DNA of 64,000 nucleotides, from positions 83,231,033 to 83,295,032 of the forward strand of contig CM048845.1 of NCBI GenBank assembly GCA_026545225.1, written 5' to 3'. The stretch is from Cornus controversa (taxonomy: Eukaryota; Streptophyta; Magnoliopsida; Cornales; Cornaceae). Shown piece after piece: positions 13,701 through 26,314 of this stretch (within the stretch, counting starts at the first letter, position 1; every line of letters begins with the position of its first letter). Below the pieces are notes generated by a model, which saw only the letters and a program-made list of their open reading frames with translations, had not been told where the DNA came from and searched no databases. The translations under genes were made by a program, and so were the position numbers.

Positions 13701-16700
13701 AGCTAACTTTTTACAAATATCAGAATTTTCAGTCTGTAACTATCATGTAATGGAATAGTAGTAACTTTGCCCTTTCCCAGCCCAATAGTGCAGCCCCAGT
13801 ATAGAATAGGTTTCATCTAGTCATGTAGCATGTAGCATTGGGAAATGGGACAGCCACGAATTTTTAATCCACCTAACTTTCAGCATACATATTCAAGCAG
13901 AGTCTGTCCTTTAGGTTTGGACCAAAGATTAGGCCAAGCCAGCTAAGCACCAACATTTTTCTGCAGTCAGCCCAGACCGAGCCACCCATCATATCCTCCC
14001 ACTTCTCTTTTATCTCTATATTTTCCATGTAATGTCACTACTCACTACCCAAAACTCACACAATGATATGTTCTTTTCCTTTTATTCAACAAAGGGATTG
14101 ACACTTGATACTATATCCCAAGAGTTTTGGTGACAACATAATAAAATAAAAGTTAGACTACACAGATTTTTTTATTTTTTTTTATCACATAAGTACTCAC
14201 ACACACACATTGCCCACGCCGGGCCTCGAACCCCTCCCCTCCTCTTTGAGGGTAGGGAGGTTATACCATTGGGCAAGGCCCTTTGGTAACCTACGCACAT
14301 ATGATAAGGATGCATCCAGCTGACATGGCTGTTCAAAATTGTCAGCTATTTCTTATTCCAACAAAATCATACAGTTCTCACATGTTTCATCCTGCAATCT
14401 TTTCCTTTTTGATATTTTCGGCTATCTAAAGAATGTCTCCATCAATGAACAAACCCATCACAACATCTCAAATTTCATCCACAACAATCTCTTAGGTGAA
14501 AGTAAGATCCAAAAGAAAATTTAAAGCAGATGTCTAGCCATATACGAGGAAATTGGAAAGTTCAATCTAACAAGTCTCTCCCAGCACGAAGTTATCATGA
14601 TTTTAAGGCAGTGATCCATCAGAGACTTAACAATCATCCACTGTCTAAATGAAAAGAATAAGATCAGATATTAAAAATTTCTGGTGCACCTAAGTTTTCA
14701 CCATGTATATCTTTAACGGTAGGTTGACTTGATCTTGAATCCCGATATTCTACTTTACCAAGAACTTCTCCAGAAAGATTTCAAAAGAACATGATCCCAT
14801 ATCATCTGATCAACTAATCTTTTTCACTAGCAAATTTCTCTTGTTTACGACCAATAATTGTTGGGTTGTGAATACTGGTGAACCCGGGTTTGCATGGCAA
14901 ATACGAGATCATGACTCAGGCTTATTTGCACTAATCCTATTTTCTCCATTTAGCTCAACCTGACATTCCATTAAATTTTGGCAAGTACTAATTAATGACC
15001 ATGTTACCACAGATCCTTTTATGTGCTTGATTATCAAATGTGTATACAGACCCTGAAACATTACAGTCAAACAGAAACCAATGCGGGCCTCAAAGGTGTT
15101 ACAGATTGTGAGGGGGAAATTAACAACGATATGAAATACTTTATCATTTTTCATTATTACTATTTCGATAAGTAATGATATTAAACACATTCTAGTGACA
15201 AAGGAACTAAAGACGACAAAAGAATGCTAAAAGACCAAATATATATGATAGAAAATTGCTTAGGAATATATAAATAAATAAATAAATATATATATATATA
15301 TATATATATGATAGGACATTAAATAATGAGACACTACAGATGGGACATGATAACATTTAGAAAAATAATACCTTGGGCATTATAGGTATGTCTTTCACTC
15401 CCCATTTGGGCTGGAAACCAATTCCTAAGAATCCGATTCCCATTTCCTCGGTAACAGCTTTAACCTGTTTAGTAGAATCATGTAAAGACAAGTGCTAAGT
15501 TCAACAGCGTTTATATATTTTTAACTCAACCTTAGCATATCCTGACTGAATTAGTACAAGAGAATCAAAACAGAAGCATCATTAAGTATATACCTGGAGG
15601 AACATAAAAAATTAATGAAAAAAACGTGGTGTTTCAAAACAGAAATGGCAAAATTCAAAGCTCAACCTAAAAGTACTAAGTACTAATGAGACAATGAAAG
15701 TAGAAGAACAGGTGTTAAGGACCACAAAAAAATTAAATGAGTCATGAAAGCCTTACATATTCAAAAGGGAGAATGCATGCCAGAGAAAACAAACAACACC
15801 AAAGAAAGTAAACTTGATGGGTTAAACTTAAAACTGGGTTGTACAAGTAGACAGGTACCCGAATATCTTTGAGCCCAACCCCATCCACCATTACTAGTCA
15901 TTTGGACAAGAGATTAATCATTTTCAGTTAAATACAGGCCTCCAGATATAATCCAAGCTTAACTAACCAAAGATAGGACTTTTATTTTTTTCATTGGCAA
16001 GAATCTCACACACCCATTTGCTCCCATGGGGGACTTGAACCCTCACCTTCCACTTTGGGAGGTAGAGAAGATACCATTAGGCTACAACGCCGTTGGTAAG
16101 GTAGGAAATTCATTTGCAGGATCAGCCAAACTCAGTCCCAACTTCAATTTATTCACATAATTTATGCAACCAGTAAACCTTTACAAATATTAAGTCAACT
16201 TGACCAGCTCCATCCCAACTTCAATTTATTCACATTATTTATGCAACCAGTAAACCTTTACAAAGATTAAGTCAACTTCACCAGCTCCACCCCAACTTCA
16301 ATTTATTCACATTATTTATGCAACCAGTAAACCTTTACAAATATTAAGCCAACTTCACCAGCTCCGATTGTAAAGTATGTCGCCTATGACTACAGTGAGA
16401 AAATATTCTTAAAAAAAATACCTTCTCTCCCAAAACTCTTTAAACGGACAAAAATAGCTACACAAACATGCAGGCATAAACGAACAAAAACAGCCTCACA
16501 AACATGCCACAAAGGCATGCATTTTCTAAAAATTGACTCTACTTTAACATCATATTCCTTTTTTTAAAAAAAAAAAAACTTGAAAACAACCTTGTACATT
16601 TAGTCCATATACTAAAAGTTTCAGACAAACCTGATAAAGGTGTGAATTGACCTCAGCACAAGTTTGATGCAAAGTTTCAAGAGGTGCTCCACTAAGCTCG

Positions 16701-18120
16701 AATTGACCTCCAGGTTCCAATGATATGCTTTGTTTCCCCTGACCAAATGGTAATATAAATTTTCTCTACAAATATACACGAAAAATAGAAGACCAAATTT
16801 TCTTGAAAGTTACCTCAGTGGAAATGTATTTGAAAAGAAAAAGAATGAAACAGTTTCCAACCAAGCCATCAAGCATCACCAGTCATACCAACATAATATA
16901 AGAAAAGGAAAAGTACTATATATATAGAGAAGCAGTTTGTTATTGACAAACACAGAAGTTTACCTGTTTGAGTCCGATAATTTTGTCACCCTCCATTACT
17001 TTTTCCCAGTCAAATCTCTCAGCAATACTATTGAGCAAATATGCTATTTGGTCATACTTCATGGGACGTAAAGTTCCAATTTCAAAACCAAACTTTTCAT
17101 GTTCTGTACCTATTCTGTGAAAACCACGAGTTGAATCAATATTTCACAAGAAAATAGAAGAAAGAAAAGGCATCTATTGGCTGGGTGTAATTTAAATCTG
17201 AAAAAAATTCTGTGCAACCAAACAGTGGATATGGAATCCTTATTATATAATAAAAGAAAAGAAGAAATAGAACTGGAACGAGCGCAATTCCAGAAGAAAT
17301 GAGAGCTTGAACCAATCAGTGGAATTCCAGTTTTTTTATTATTGCAATATCGGAAGTTCAAGTACATGCTGCCAAAACCCCTCCTTCAACTCATTCGTAA
17401 AAAGTTAACACCAAAAGTAAAAATTTCTGGCACTTCAACACTTTTAAGAAAAATAAATAAATATTAATAAAAAAAACATACAAAAGAAACAGCAAAAAAA
17501 TGTGTGAAAATGAAGAATTAAGTTCACGATCAATCTCACAAACTATGTAACCCAATGATGACGTCATTAAATAGGGCATTACCCAGTGTATGACCCATTT
17601 AACAAAGTAATTACTTCATTAAGCCAATCATATTCTTTAAGCTCAAGAAAACAAAAATATGATTGCTTAAGTTATAACAGTGATTTGACTAAAAGATAAA
17701 TGATCAAATCATTTTTAAGTAAAATATATAGTAAATTAAATGTTAGTCAAATCTAAGTACCAATAAGAGCTAGAAGTTGAACCTCCAATTCTCCTTAGGC
17801 TTGCACCCAGAAGCAAGGTAATCCACAAGGTCCTTTTTTGTCAGTGGTTCTGTAGCAATTACAGCATCCTCTGTAGGAGGGCTTGCAGCGACAATTGCAC
17901 GATGCCCTCGTTTGCATCGTACCCGAGCACCATCTAAATGCAAACCCTGCATTGTCTTTGTGGAACTCCATGATAAGGAAGGCAAGCCAATGCAAGACTC
18001 CTTCAATTTGGATGTCTCCATATTGTTTGTCACGTTAAAGGCCACACTATGTCCAGCTTTACATTGTACAGTCTCAGTACGAATGCAGCATGAAGGACCC
18101 GCCTGAGATATGAGCGCCAT
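7736..18120 (-). CDS. GSH1: Glutamate-cysteine ligase, chloroplast precursor, 15 coding exons, 526 aa
   Basis: Catalyses ATP-dependent joining of L-glutamate and L-cysteine to gamma-glutamylcysteine, the first and limiting step of glutathione synthesis, in plastids. Coding exons on the minus strand: 18120-17783, 17114-16964, 16738-16631, 15464-15372, 13205-13122, 12959-12891, 12811-12741, 12589-12521, 12042-11949, 11772-11683, 11595-11515, 10975-10883, 10207-10127, 10032-9963, 7824-7736. All junctions are GT-AG, in frame, total 1581 nt. The start is ATG at 18120 (MALISQAG, as in Arabidopsis). Residues 1-75 look like a transit peptide, ending near [11 protein letters not shown]. Family motifs: [54 protein letters not shown] at the C-terminus. 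The redox pair CC1 is present (Cys190, Cys410). For CC2, Cys353 is present but the partner is at 369 instead of the expected 368, where there is Ser. Arabidopsis GSH1 is 522 aa, so the gene looks complete. Confidence 0.97.
14189..14290 (-). mobile_element. tRNA-derived SINE, copy 2, in a GSH1 intron
   Basis: Minus-strand reading starts TTACCAAAGGGCC, with A-box-like TTGCCCAATGGTA, B box GGTTCGAGGCC and a terminal (GT)n-GAG run. Clearly related to the copies at 6.4 and 16.0 kb. It lies in the intron between GSH1 exons 4 and 5, in the same orientation as the gene. Confidence 0.65.
15998..16099 (-). mobile_element. tRNA-derived SINE, copy 3, in a GSH1 intron
   Basis: On the minus strand it has a near-perfect polymerase III A box (TAGCCTAATGGTA) and B box (GGTTCAAGTCC) about 45 bp apart, followed by GGGTGTGTGAG. 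It is in the intron between GSH1 exons 3 and 4, immediately beside a 77 bp tandem array. Confidence 0.65.
16137..16366. repeat. Tandem array, 3 x 77 bp, in a GSH1 intron
   Basis: Three near-identical head-to-tail units start at 16137, 16214 and 16291, each opening with CCCAACTTCAATTTATTCAC and closing near CCAGCTCC. Units differ at only a few bases, so the expansion is fairly recent. Intronic; no coding potential seen. Confidence 0.9.
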
Positions 18121-18960
18121 GAGGTCCCCTGAAAAATAAAGCAAGCAACCTTACAGTTACAACAAAAACTAACCACCAAAAATCACCAAGAGCACCCGGC
18201 ATACAGATTCACAGGAGAAGGGATAAATTTAAATTCCCTCTCACCCATCAGTAACTTACTCGTCAAATTAGTTACAGAACTCAACCAACTGAGTTTGGTT
18301 TATTAAACCAAATTACATGCTTGCTAGTGTTAATTTGGTTCAATACTATTAATTTGCTCTAATTTTACAAAAAGAAAAAAAATTTCTATGTTCTACTAAT
18401 TCTCGATGAGCAGTGAAACTTTTAATAAAACCAACTCAAATGGAAGAAACCCATAACATGTAAGTAAATGAAGTGCAGAGATTATATGAATAAATTTCAC
18501 TGAAGGTGCAAAGATAATTATAAAATGAATGAATTACTGATTCATATCAATATATACATGCAATTAATCAGTGCTACAATAAAAACTTCTAAAAACTGGT
18601 AAAATCATCAAAACCACATAAATATGATGCAAAATTAACACGAAATGGAAATGGAAATGTAAAACAGAGCATCACATATAATTAAAGATATAATAGCACA
18701 TAAATCAAGGTGACCTTGCAAAAATCTGTAAGATGAACTTGGGATTGATGTATGTACAGAAACAGAGGCTCGCCTGGCTGTATCAGAATGAAAGTCTAGG
18801 GCTTGTGTGTTTGGAATCGATTCTGGCTTTAATTTTTCCTCCTTTTTCTGGATACCACAAAATTGAATATGCGGGGTCTAGAGAGAGAAAAAAGGCAATT
18901 ACTTTCTTAGTTCTGTTGTGCAAGAAAGGAAGAGGCGATGATGGTGACGACGGGGAGGAG
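18121..18960 (-). promoter_or_regulatory. GSH1 5' UTR with probable leader intron and promoter
   Basis: A splice acceptor (TTTTTCAG then GGGACCTC and the ATG) lies 9 bases upstream of the start codon, so the leader is probably spliced. A plausible donor is GCAAG/GTCACC near 18711, placing a non-coding first exon at roughly 18.71-18.95 kb. That exon region contains CT-rich and TCTCTCTC stretches typical of plant leaders. The border is inference; a transcript read would settle it. Confidence 0.5.
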
Positions 18961-19255
18961 GGGAATTAAATAGTGCAGCATTATCCTACCTTTTCTCCTG
19001 TGGTCCCCTCTTCTTGGATGCCGCCACATTACCACGTTGCAAGATTCCAAAACAGCTTACATAGGTTCGAGTGAGTGGACCGTTTACTTCCACTAGTATC
19101 ATATACTATTATATTTTTAATTAACTGTGCAACATCATGACACATACATACATATATTACAAATAAGGATATTATAATAAGACAAAAGATCCCGACACTA
19201 AAAAATTGTCTTTAAAATCACTATATCTAATTATCACAATTGTGGGTACACGATA
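18961..19255. other. Intergenic, truncated copy of a dispersed unit
   Basis: From about 19157 the sequence matches the start (ACAAATAAGGAT..TATAATAAGACAAAA) and end (AAAATCACT..ATCTAA, GATATTCTATA) of the 276-280 bp units found at 20.29-20.84 kb, with the middle missing. The MITE at 19266 is inserted at its right end. No gene seen. Confidence 0.6.
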
Positions 19256-19265
19256 TTCTATACTA

Positions 19266-20287
19266 GCAAAAGGGTTCAAAAATCTCGTGTGCTCTTAAAA
19301 AGGTGCAAGAAACTCTTATGTGTTATATTTTGGATCATATCACACTTTCACTTTGCAAAAATGAACAAATTACCCCCTTTTACACATATTCTTTTAATCT
19401 ATGACCGTTTTTCCTTTTCTATTATTATAAAAAATAAATAATAATAGAGAGAAGAGAGTTTTTTTATATTAAGTTTATATCAATTTTCGGCAAAAAAAAA
19501 ATTTTAAAAAAAAATAAAAATGCACAATTACATAATAAAAACTTTTGAATTTTTTTTCCCAAAAAATTTTCCATTAGAAAGAGAGATTTTTTTTATATTA
19601 AGTTTTTCTTTACCTTAATAAAAAAAAATTTTTTTTTTTGGGGAAAAAAATTCTGGAAATTGTTTCCTGGAAAAAAAAACTAAATATGCACAATAATAAT
19701 AATTTTCAAATTATTTTTTTATTTTTTCAAAAAATATTTTATTTTCATAAATTCTCTCTCTTTCTAATGGAAAAAAGTTCCAGAAACAATTTCCGGAAAA
19801 CAAAAAAAAATCAAAAAAATTTATTAAGTAATTGTGCATATTTAGTGTTTTTTCACCGAAATTATTTCTGGAATTTTTTTTCCTGAAAAAAACTCATCTT
19901 TTTTTTTTATTAAAGTGAAAAAAAAAACAACCTTGATAGAAAAAACCCCTCTTTCTAATGAAAAAATTTTCGGAAAAAAAAATTAAAATTTTTTATTATG
20001 TAATTGTGCATTTTTAGTTTTCTTTTTGGGAAAAAAATTTTCCCCAAAAAAAAAACTTCTCCTTTTTTATTAAGATAAAAAAATTAATATAAAAAATCTC
20101 TATTTTCTCTATTGTTCTTTATTTTTTATAATAATGGAAAGGATAAAATAGTCATAGAAAAGGAGAATATGTGCAAAAGGGAGTAATTTGCTCACTTTTG
20201 CAAAGGTGAAGGTGTGATATGGTTCAAAATATAGTATAAGGAGTTTCTTGCACCTTTTTAAAACCACGGAGTTTTGGACCCTTTTGC
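19266..20287. mobile_element. Fold-back MITE with about 175 bp terminal inverted repeats, Mutator-like
   Basis: The left arm starts GCAAAAGGGTTCAAAA and the right arm, reverse-complemented, GCAAAAGGGTCCAAAA; the two arms remain alignable for roughly 175 bp (shared words AAAAAGGTGCAAGAAACT, CATATCACAC, TTGCACATATTC-like). The flanks are TTCTATACTA at 19256-19265 and TTCTATATTA at 20289-20298, a 10 bp target duplication with one mismatch. Long inverted repeats plus a 9-10 bp duplication point to a non-autonomous Mutator-like element. The core is A/T homopolymer-rich with repeated internal inverted words and encodes nothing credible. Confidence 0.8.
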
Positions 20288-20288
20288 C

Positions 20289-20845
20289 TTCTATATTACA
20301 AATAAGGATGGTATAATAAGACAAAATGGTCAAAAGTTGTTAAAAAAATAATCATATGATTCAAAATATTTTTCGTTATTTACGGTTTAAAATCACTCTA
20401 TCTAACGATGCGAGTGCATGATAGTACTGTAGGCACGAGCAACACTATGTCTTTGTCTACCGTACTATTAATACACTGAGAATCGTGACAGTTAAATAAT
20501 TAAATATTGTTATCTACAGTCTAAAATCACTCTATCTAATAATTACGATTGCGAGTACATCATATTCTATATTACAAATAAGGATGGTATAATAAGACAA
20601 AATAGTCAAAACAATGGTCAAAAGTTATTAAAAAAATAATCTTGGAATCCAAAATATCTTTTGCTATCTACGGTCTAAAATCACTCTATCTACCTGTCAC
20701 GATTGCGAGTGTATGATAGTGGCGTAGGCATGGGTAATACACTAGTATATATATATGTATTATGCCCTTGTCTACCGTACTATCAATACACTGAGAATCG
20801 TGATCTTTAAATAATTAAATAAAGTAATTTTAGATAGACAAAAAT
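20289..20845. repeat. Diverged tandem pair, about 276 bp unit
   Basis: Two head-to-tail units begin at about 20294 and 20571 with ATTACAAATAAGGATGGTAT and share AATCACTCTATCTA, GTCTACCGTACTAT and ATACACTGAGAATCGTGA. A third, internally deleted unit lies left of the MITE at 19.16-19.26 kb. Origin unknown; no reading frame. Confidence 0.75.
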
Positions 20846-21714
20846 ATTTTAGACCAAACTTAAATTTAATATAGATATATATTACATACATACATTAAAC
20901 AACATTTACAAAGTTTGTAATATTATTAAATTGAGAATTCAATTCCTTTTACCTAACTATTGCTTGTCAATTTAAAACATTCATACTTCTTGTAACATTT
21001 ATAGCAAAAAAATAGCTTTTTTTTTTTTTTTTTTTTTAAATTTTGTCTTATAATTTGCGAACATTATAAAAAGAACAGGCAAGACAACATCAATGCATAT
21101 TATTGCATCCACCAATCCAAAATAATAAAAATAAATAAATAAACCTAAAAGTACATGTAGCAGTAGTTTGGCTGCTTTTGCAACCATTAAAAGCGATTGG
21201 AACATTGTTATATAGCAACTAGCTCTAGCAATAAAGTTTTTTAAGCTCCACTAGTCTCGATCTCTATGAAAAATACAAGGAAAATCATATTCAACCTCCA
21301 CTTTTATATTCTTACATACACTTTTTATTTTTTTATGAGAAAAATTGTCATTCAAAAGAACTTTCACACGACCACCTGGATTTTTCAAAAAGTATCTTTC
21401 AAGTTACAACCCAATTCTTAGTAACAATTGTTATTTCATTTATTTAAAAATAAAATAAAAAATTAAAGTGGAGTAATAAAATTAACTTTCTTTCGCAATA
21501 GTGATTACATAAATACAAAAGTATTAGTTTTTACTTTTTACATTGTTTTCGTTGCATCATTCTTTTAAATTAGGAGTAATATTTATGATGAATCCCAGTA
21601 ATCCTTAGTTAATTTAAGGATAAATTACATTTATCTCTCTTTCAAATTGGAGTTATAACATTTATATTCTTTGTGTTCTGACAAATAACATTTGCCTCCC
21701 TTACTGTGACAGGC
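20846..21714. other. Intergenic, AT-rich
   Basis: No gene, RNA or repeat structure that I can support, apart from a T-rich homopolymer near 21018-21038. Confidence 0.4.
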
Positions 21715-21722
21715 GTTAATAC

Positions 21723-22286
21723 CTAGAAAGCACGGACACTTCACCGAGGGTGCCGTACCCGTGTCGGACACTCGGACACCGTGTCGGACACTCGGACACT
21801 CCGCGGACACGTGTCGGACACTTCATACCCGTGTCCTGACATTTTGCTTTTTAGGACACTTCTCGGACACTCCTTGGACACTTCTCGGACACTTCTTGGA
21901 CACTTCTCGAAGACGTATTGGACACTTCATAGCAGTGATGTATATTCAAATATTTTAGATGGAAATTATATGATACTAAGTTATGATTAAAACTTAAGTT
22001 AAATATATATAGAAGACTAAATAAGTCTGGTTCTTTAATTTATTTTAATCTATTTGTCTATTTTTATTTATAAGTTTGTTTGGTTTTTAATTGTTTGATG
22101 ATTAATTGAAGTATTTATGTAATGTAGTATTTTTTTATTGAATAATTAATATATATTAATATATTATATTATTATTTTATAGCCGTATCCTCGCCGTGTC
22201 CGTGTCCTATTTTTTTAAAATTTTTCATATCGCCGTATCCGTGTCGTGTCGTACCCGTGTCCCGTGTCCGTATCCATGCTTCCTAG
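21723..22286. mobile_element. hAT-type MITE, 564 bp, GGACAC-rich ends
   Basis: Perfect 8 bp target duplication GTTAATAC at 21715-21722 and 22287-22294. Terminal inverted repeats are CTAGAAAGCACGGACAC on the left and, reverse-complemented, CTAGGAAGCATGGATAC on the right. The left 200 bp carry about a dozen GGACAC/GTGTC words (with a CACGTG inside), and the right end carries their inverted counterparts (CCGTGTCC, CCGTATCC). An 8 bp duplication, short inverted repeats and subterminal motif arrays are the hallmarks of hAT elements. No transposase remains. Confidence 0.88.
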
Positions 22287-22294
22287 GTTAATAC

Positions 22295-24740
22295 CTATTA
22301 ATACAATATGCAAAATTACTATATTAACACAGACACATTTGAGACACTTTAGAAGACTTGATTTTGTAATTATTATTTTTGAAAGAATGTGATTTCAATA
22401 CAATTTTAAAATATATTATGAGTTAATTAAAAAAATAATACAGATTTTAAAAACTTAAAAACAACAAACATCTACTTCAAATTGGTAATTTCATTCATAA
22501 TAATATGGATAAAATGAACAAACAAAATCTTTTTTATATATTACTCTATTATATGATAAAATGGAGTATTATTTTTTAACGTATTCTTGTAGTATTTGTG
22601 TCTTATTTTTATTTTATTTTTTTGTAGTTTGTGGTATCTCATATTTAAATTGTGTAATAATCCACAAGTCCTGTTAAAATAAATAAATAAATAAATGATC
22701 TACAGTTTAGTTAGTGTCTAAGTTAGCTTATGTGACTCTCCCAGGAGAAGATGCTCTTAATGATGGAGTAAAAATTCTCATGAATATTTTTGTTCGCAAT
22801 CTCTCTGTAGCAATGTTTATAATTACTAGTTGTAATTTATGTTATTAAAATAAGTAATACTCTTTCGGTCTCATATTACTCCTTATTTAAAAGTTAACAT
22901 CATTATTAAATATTAAAACCAATTTTAAGATAATGAAATTTAAAAAATATAGTTTAAGAATCTACTTCAGAAAATAGGCATATATTCTAAAACATCCTAA
23001 AATAAAAAATTAGATTAAAATTATGATATTAAATGTGATTAGTGTCACCCGTCGCAGGCACTCTCACCGAGAGAACGATGATCATGATGAGCCACGGTGT
23101 TTGATATTAGTACTTTGTACTTATTGTTGGAAAAAGTTGAAACAATATAATAATATCAATGCAGTAACGTGTACCTCTTTTCAACACGTGACTAAAGCTA
23201 GGCTGCTTCACCCATTTTCCACTCACTTTCGCAAGTGATCAACATCAATAATGCCATGTAACAAAACAAAAACACAGATATATATATATATATATATATA
23301 TATCCGCCGTCGCTACCATCCAAACCCTTCTGGAGCTTTTTCTTCCATATGCCGGGATGACTTCAGGTGCATGCATGTGAGTGACAAATTGGGGAAGACT
23401 ATAGTCTCATTTGTCTGAAAATTTTAATGTCTAACGACAATTTCAACCACCACACTACAGAGTGTGTGATAAAATGTGAGGTTGATCATTAGATTTAAGA
23501 GGTTCTTCCAATTACAGACGTGTCCCATTATCACTTTCTCACTTTTTATCCAAAAAGATTTCAAATATGTTAGCTTGACAATGAGGTATAGAGGAAAGTT
23601 CCCATCTCTAATTTTCTTTTAGGGATAAATCCCATGTATTATACAAGTTTTTTTAAGTTGCTCCTGCGTTGCAATTTGAAACCCACTTACAAAAATTTGA
23701 AAAAAATTATTAAACAGTCTGAATCCACTTGTTTTGGATTACGCTATCACCACAAATATTAAAATAATAAAAAATATATATGTGCATGTGATGCGTTGCT
23801 ATTGATTCGTATTTCACATATTTGTAAGTGGCTGCTGAGACTAAATTGACCTGGGTAGCACCACTTCTACAGCGACATTCTTCAACAACCATATCCTAAT
23901 GAGCTATATTATGTCGTTGTTGGATTAGTCTTGTGTTTCTATGTGACATTACAGGTTTACATCAGAGAAACTTCTTCACTTGTTCCTGGTAGAGAAATAA
24001 AGTAGGATTTAGCAGTCACATCCATGGATAAAAGTCACTTTGTTAGGCTGGATTTGTGGTGTGTGTTGCATTTTTATCCATAGGAGAATTACAATAGTGC
24101 ACTTGTTAGCTCTTGGTCCAACAAAGTCTTTGTACCACCACTATTACTGTCGGTACAATTCACATACATATGAATTAATACTCTAAGAAAATAAATAAAT
24201 AAATAAATAAAAACAGGGAGGAATATGGAGTCCGGACCTTTATGGGTGGTGGCTTGAAAATTCACTACCTTGAAAGCATTCAATTCATAAGCTAGGCAAG
24301 AGTAACTATACCACTAGTTGAAGAAGATATATAGGTAATAGGAATCAATATCCATGAAAAACATTGAACTCTTATCAATTTAATTGGGATTATTTATTTG
24401 CCTTGTATATCTTATCAATAATTTTGTGTTTTTTTTTCCCTCTAGGAGATGTTTTTCAATCTGTGTGTATTCTTTTACTTCATAAGAATTTATGTTTCTA
24501 TTCAAATTGATACAAAGGATTGAAGCTTTCCTGGATATAGATGAGGTGAACCTTGAACTACTACTACTACTCATAGTAAGTTGAGGAATGATAAATTGCT
24601 TTTGAATCAGCAGTTCAGGAGGGATTAGGTGAACTGGAGGATGCATCAAAGGCAAGGGAGTGAGTAAAATCTAAGACACACGGACACTTCTACGAATTAT
24701 GTATTTTCTTATGATATTTTGGAGGAACTGACCTTGTAAA
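22295..24740. other. Intergenic, no gene recognised
   Basis: AT-rich with a (TA)n microsatellite at about 23278-23303 and a (AAAT)n run near 24190-24210. Short reading frames lack recognisable domains, upstream leaders or splice structure that I could defend. Confidence 0.4.
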
Positions 24741-24749
24741 GAGAACACT

Positions 24750-25042
24750 CCTTTAGATGGAGAAATGAATATTAATGGTTCGGGACCATTGGTCCCAACC
24801 AATCTTAATTTGACATGTAAACAAATGTGCAGTTTTTTTTTTCTGGACCAATGGTCTCCGGACCATATAAAATTTTCTTTCTTTGATGATCTAAAGCACT
24901 CCTTTTGATGGAGAAATGAATATTAGATGGTCCGAGACCATTGGTCCAGCTAGTCTTAGTTTGACAAGTAAACAAATATGCAGTTTTTTTTTCTGGACCA
25001 ATGGTCTCCGGACCATATAAAATTTTCTTTCTTTGATGACCT
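24750..25042. repeat. Tandem duplication, about 147 bp unit, with GGACCA palindromes
   Basis: Two copies, about 24750-24897 and 24898-25042, both opening with ACTCCTTT..GATGGAGAAATG and closing with CTCCGGACCATATAAAATTT and TTTCTTTGATGA. Each copy contains GACCATTGGTCC and, inverted, GGACCAATGGTC, so each could fold into a hairpin. The unit resembles a small fold-back element that was duplicated with its flanks. Confidence 0.8.
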
Positions 25043-26259
25043 ATTTTGGGACCTGAACTTGGAACAGTACACAGACTACATTTCTCTCCATCTATAAGAA
25101 GAAAGGGTTCTTTGTTCATGTGGTGGAAATAGTAAAAATGATCATTTAAGGTAAAAAGTTAATATAATGTAGAGAGACTCAGACATAGATGATGCTCCTT
25201 GCTATATGTAAATTCAGGATAGAACTATGCTTCAACTAGATCCCAACTCAGCCTATAAACCAATTGAAACTGGACAAACCAAACCCATGTCCCTGACCCA
25301 CTTAAAGGAACAAGTTAAAAACCATTATCCAACCCAAAATCATAACAGGCAGATGGGGTTATGTCAAAACTTGCCCCTCCTGATGTGGCCAAATATGTAT
25401 TTATTTTTATAGCTTACTATTGCCTATCAAAATATAATTTAAACCACTCGCAAGAGAACGAATCTTTGTAGATATGGTTCTTTATAGAGGGTATCGATCC
25501 CACAAGGAGTTTGGTTGAATTGCACTAAGAAGAGAGAATTTCTAATTTAATCCTAAAAACAGAATTTTAGTTTAAGGGAGAGAGAACTAGGGGTGATTTT
25601 CACCTCTAGCCAATTGACATGTTCATTCATGTAACTAATGAGATCTTCTATAAGTATATGCAACACAATGTCATTAGGCTTGTGACCTACAATGACATAT
25701 CAAAAGATACATGTGATTTCTAATTAAACATAGCCCATCTTTTATAAGTATAGTCTTTCAACCTATCTATTTATCATACCTTCTAAATGTACCTACTTGT
25801 GTCCAAATTACCCTATCTTAACATAGGTTATATAAGCAAGAAATACCATATTCCATTAAACACTATTACAAAGCCATCATTTACACTTTTTGTGAAAGTT
25901 GTAAATGTTGAGCATTCAAAATGAAGCATTTCTACTCTAAGACAAAAGGAAGAAATAAAATCAAATGAATATATAGAAGAAGTTTACAAGCATTATACAA
26001 AACACTAGACTAAGTAATCAACATATACATATAGATCCCAAAATAGCTACAAAATGCACAAGTTACATGGCTAGGGGGTTCAACCACACCCTAGATGGAA
26101 AGTTAGTTGATCATAGTAGACTTGCAATCCTCCATGGACAGAGATATGAAACTTCAAAGGTCTGGTTTTAGCTCCCTCTCTCTCCTCCCGAAAGTTGTGT
26201 CTTCTCTTTTCCAAAAATATGCATATATCACCATCCACTTGTGTCTTTGGGTCCTACCT

Positions 26260-26314
<55 letters not shown>

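Noticed and set aside
21761-21990. Two overlapping 65-69 aa frames rich in DTR/HT words
   Set aside because: Translation of the GGACAC array of a hAT MITE.
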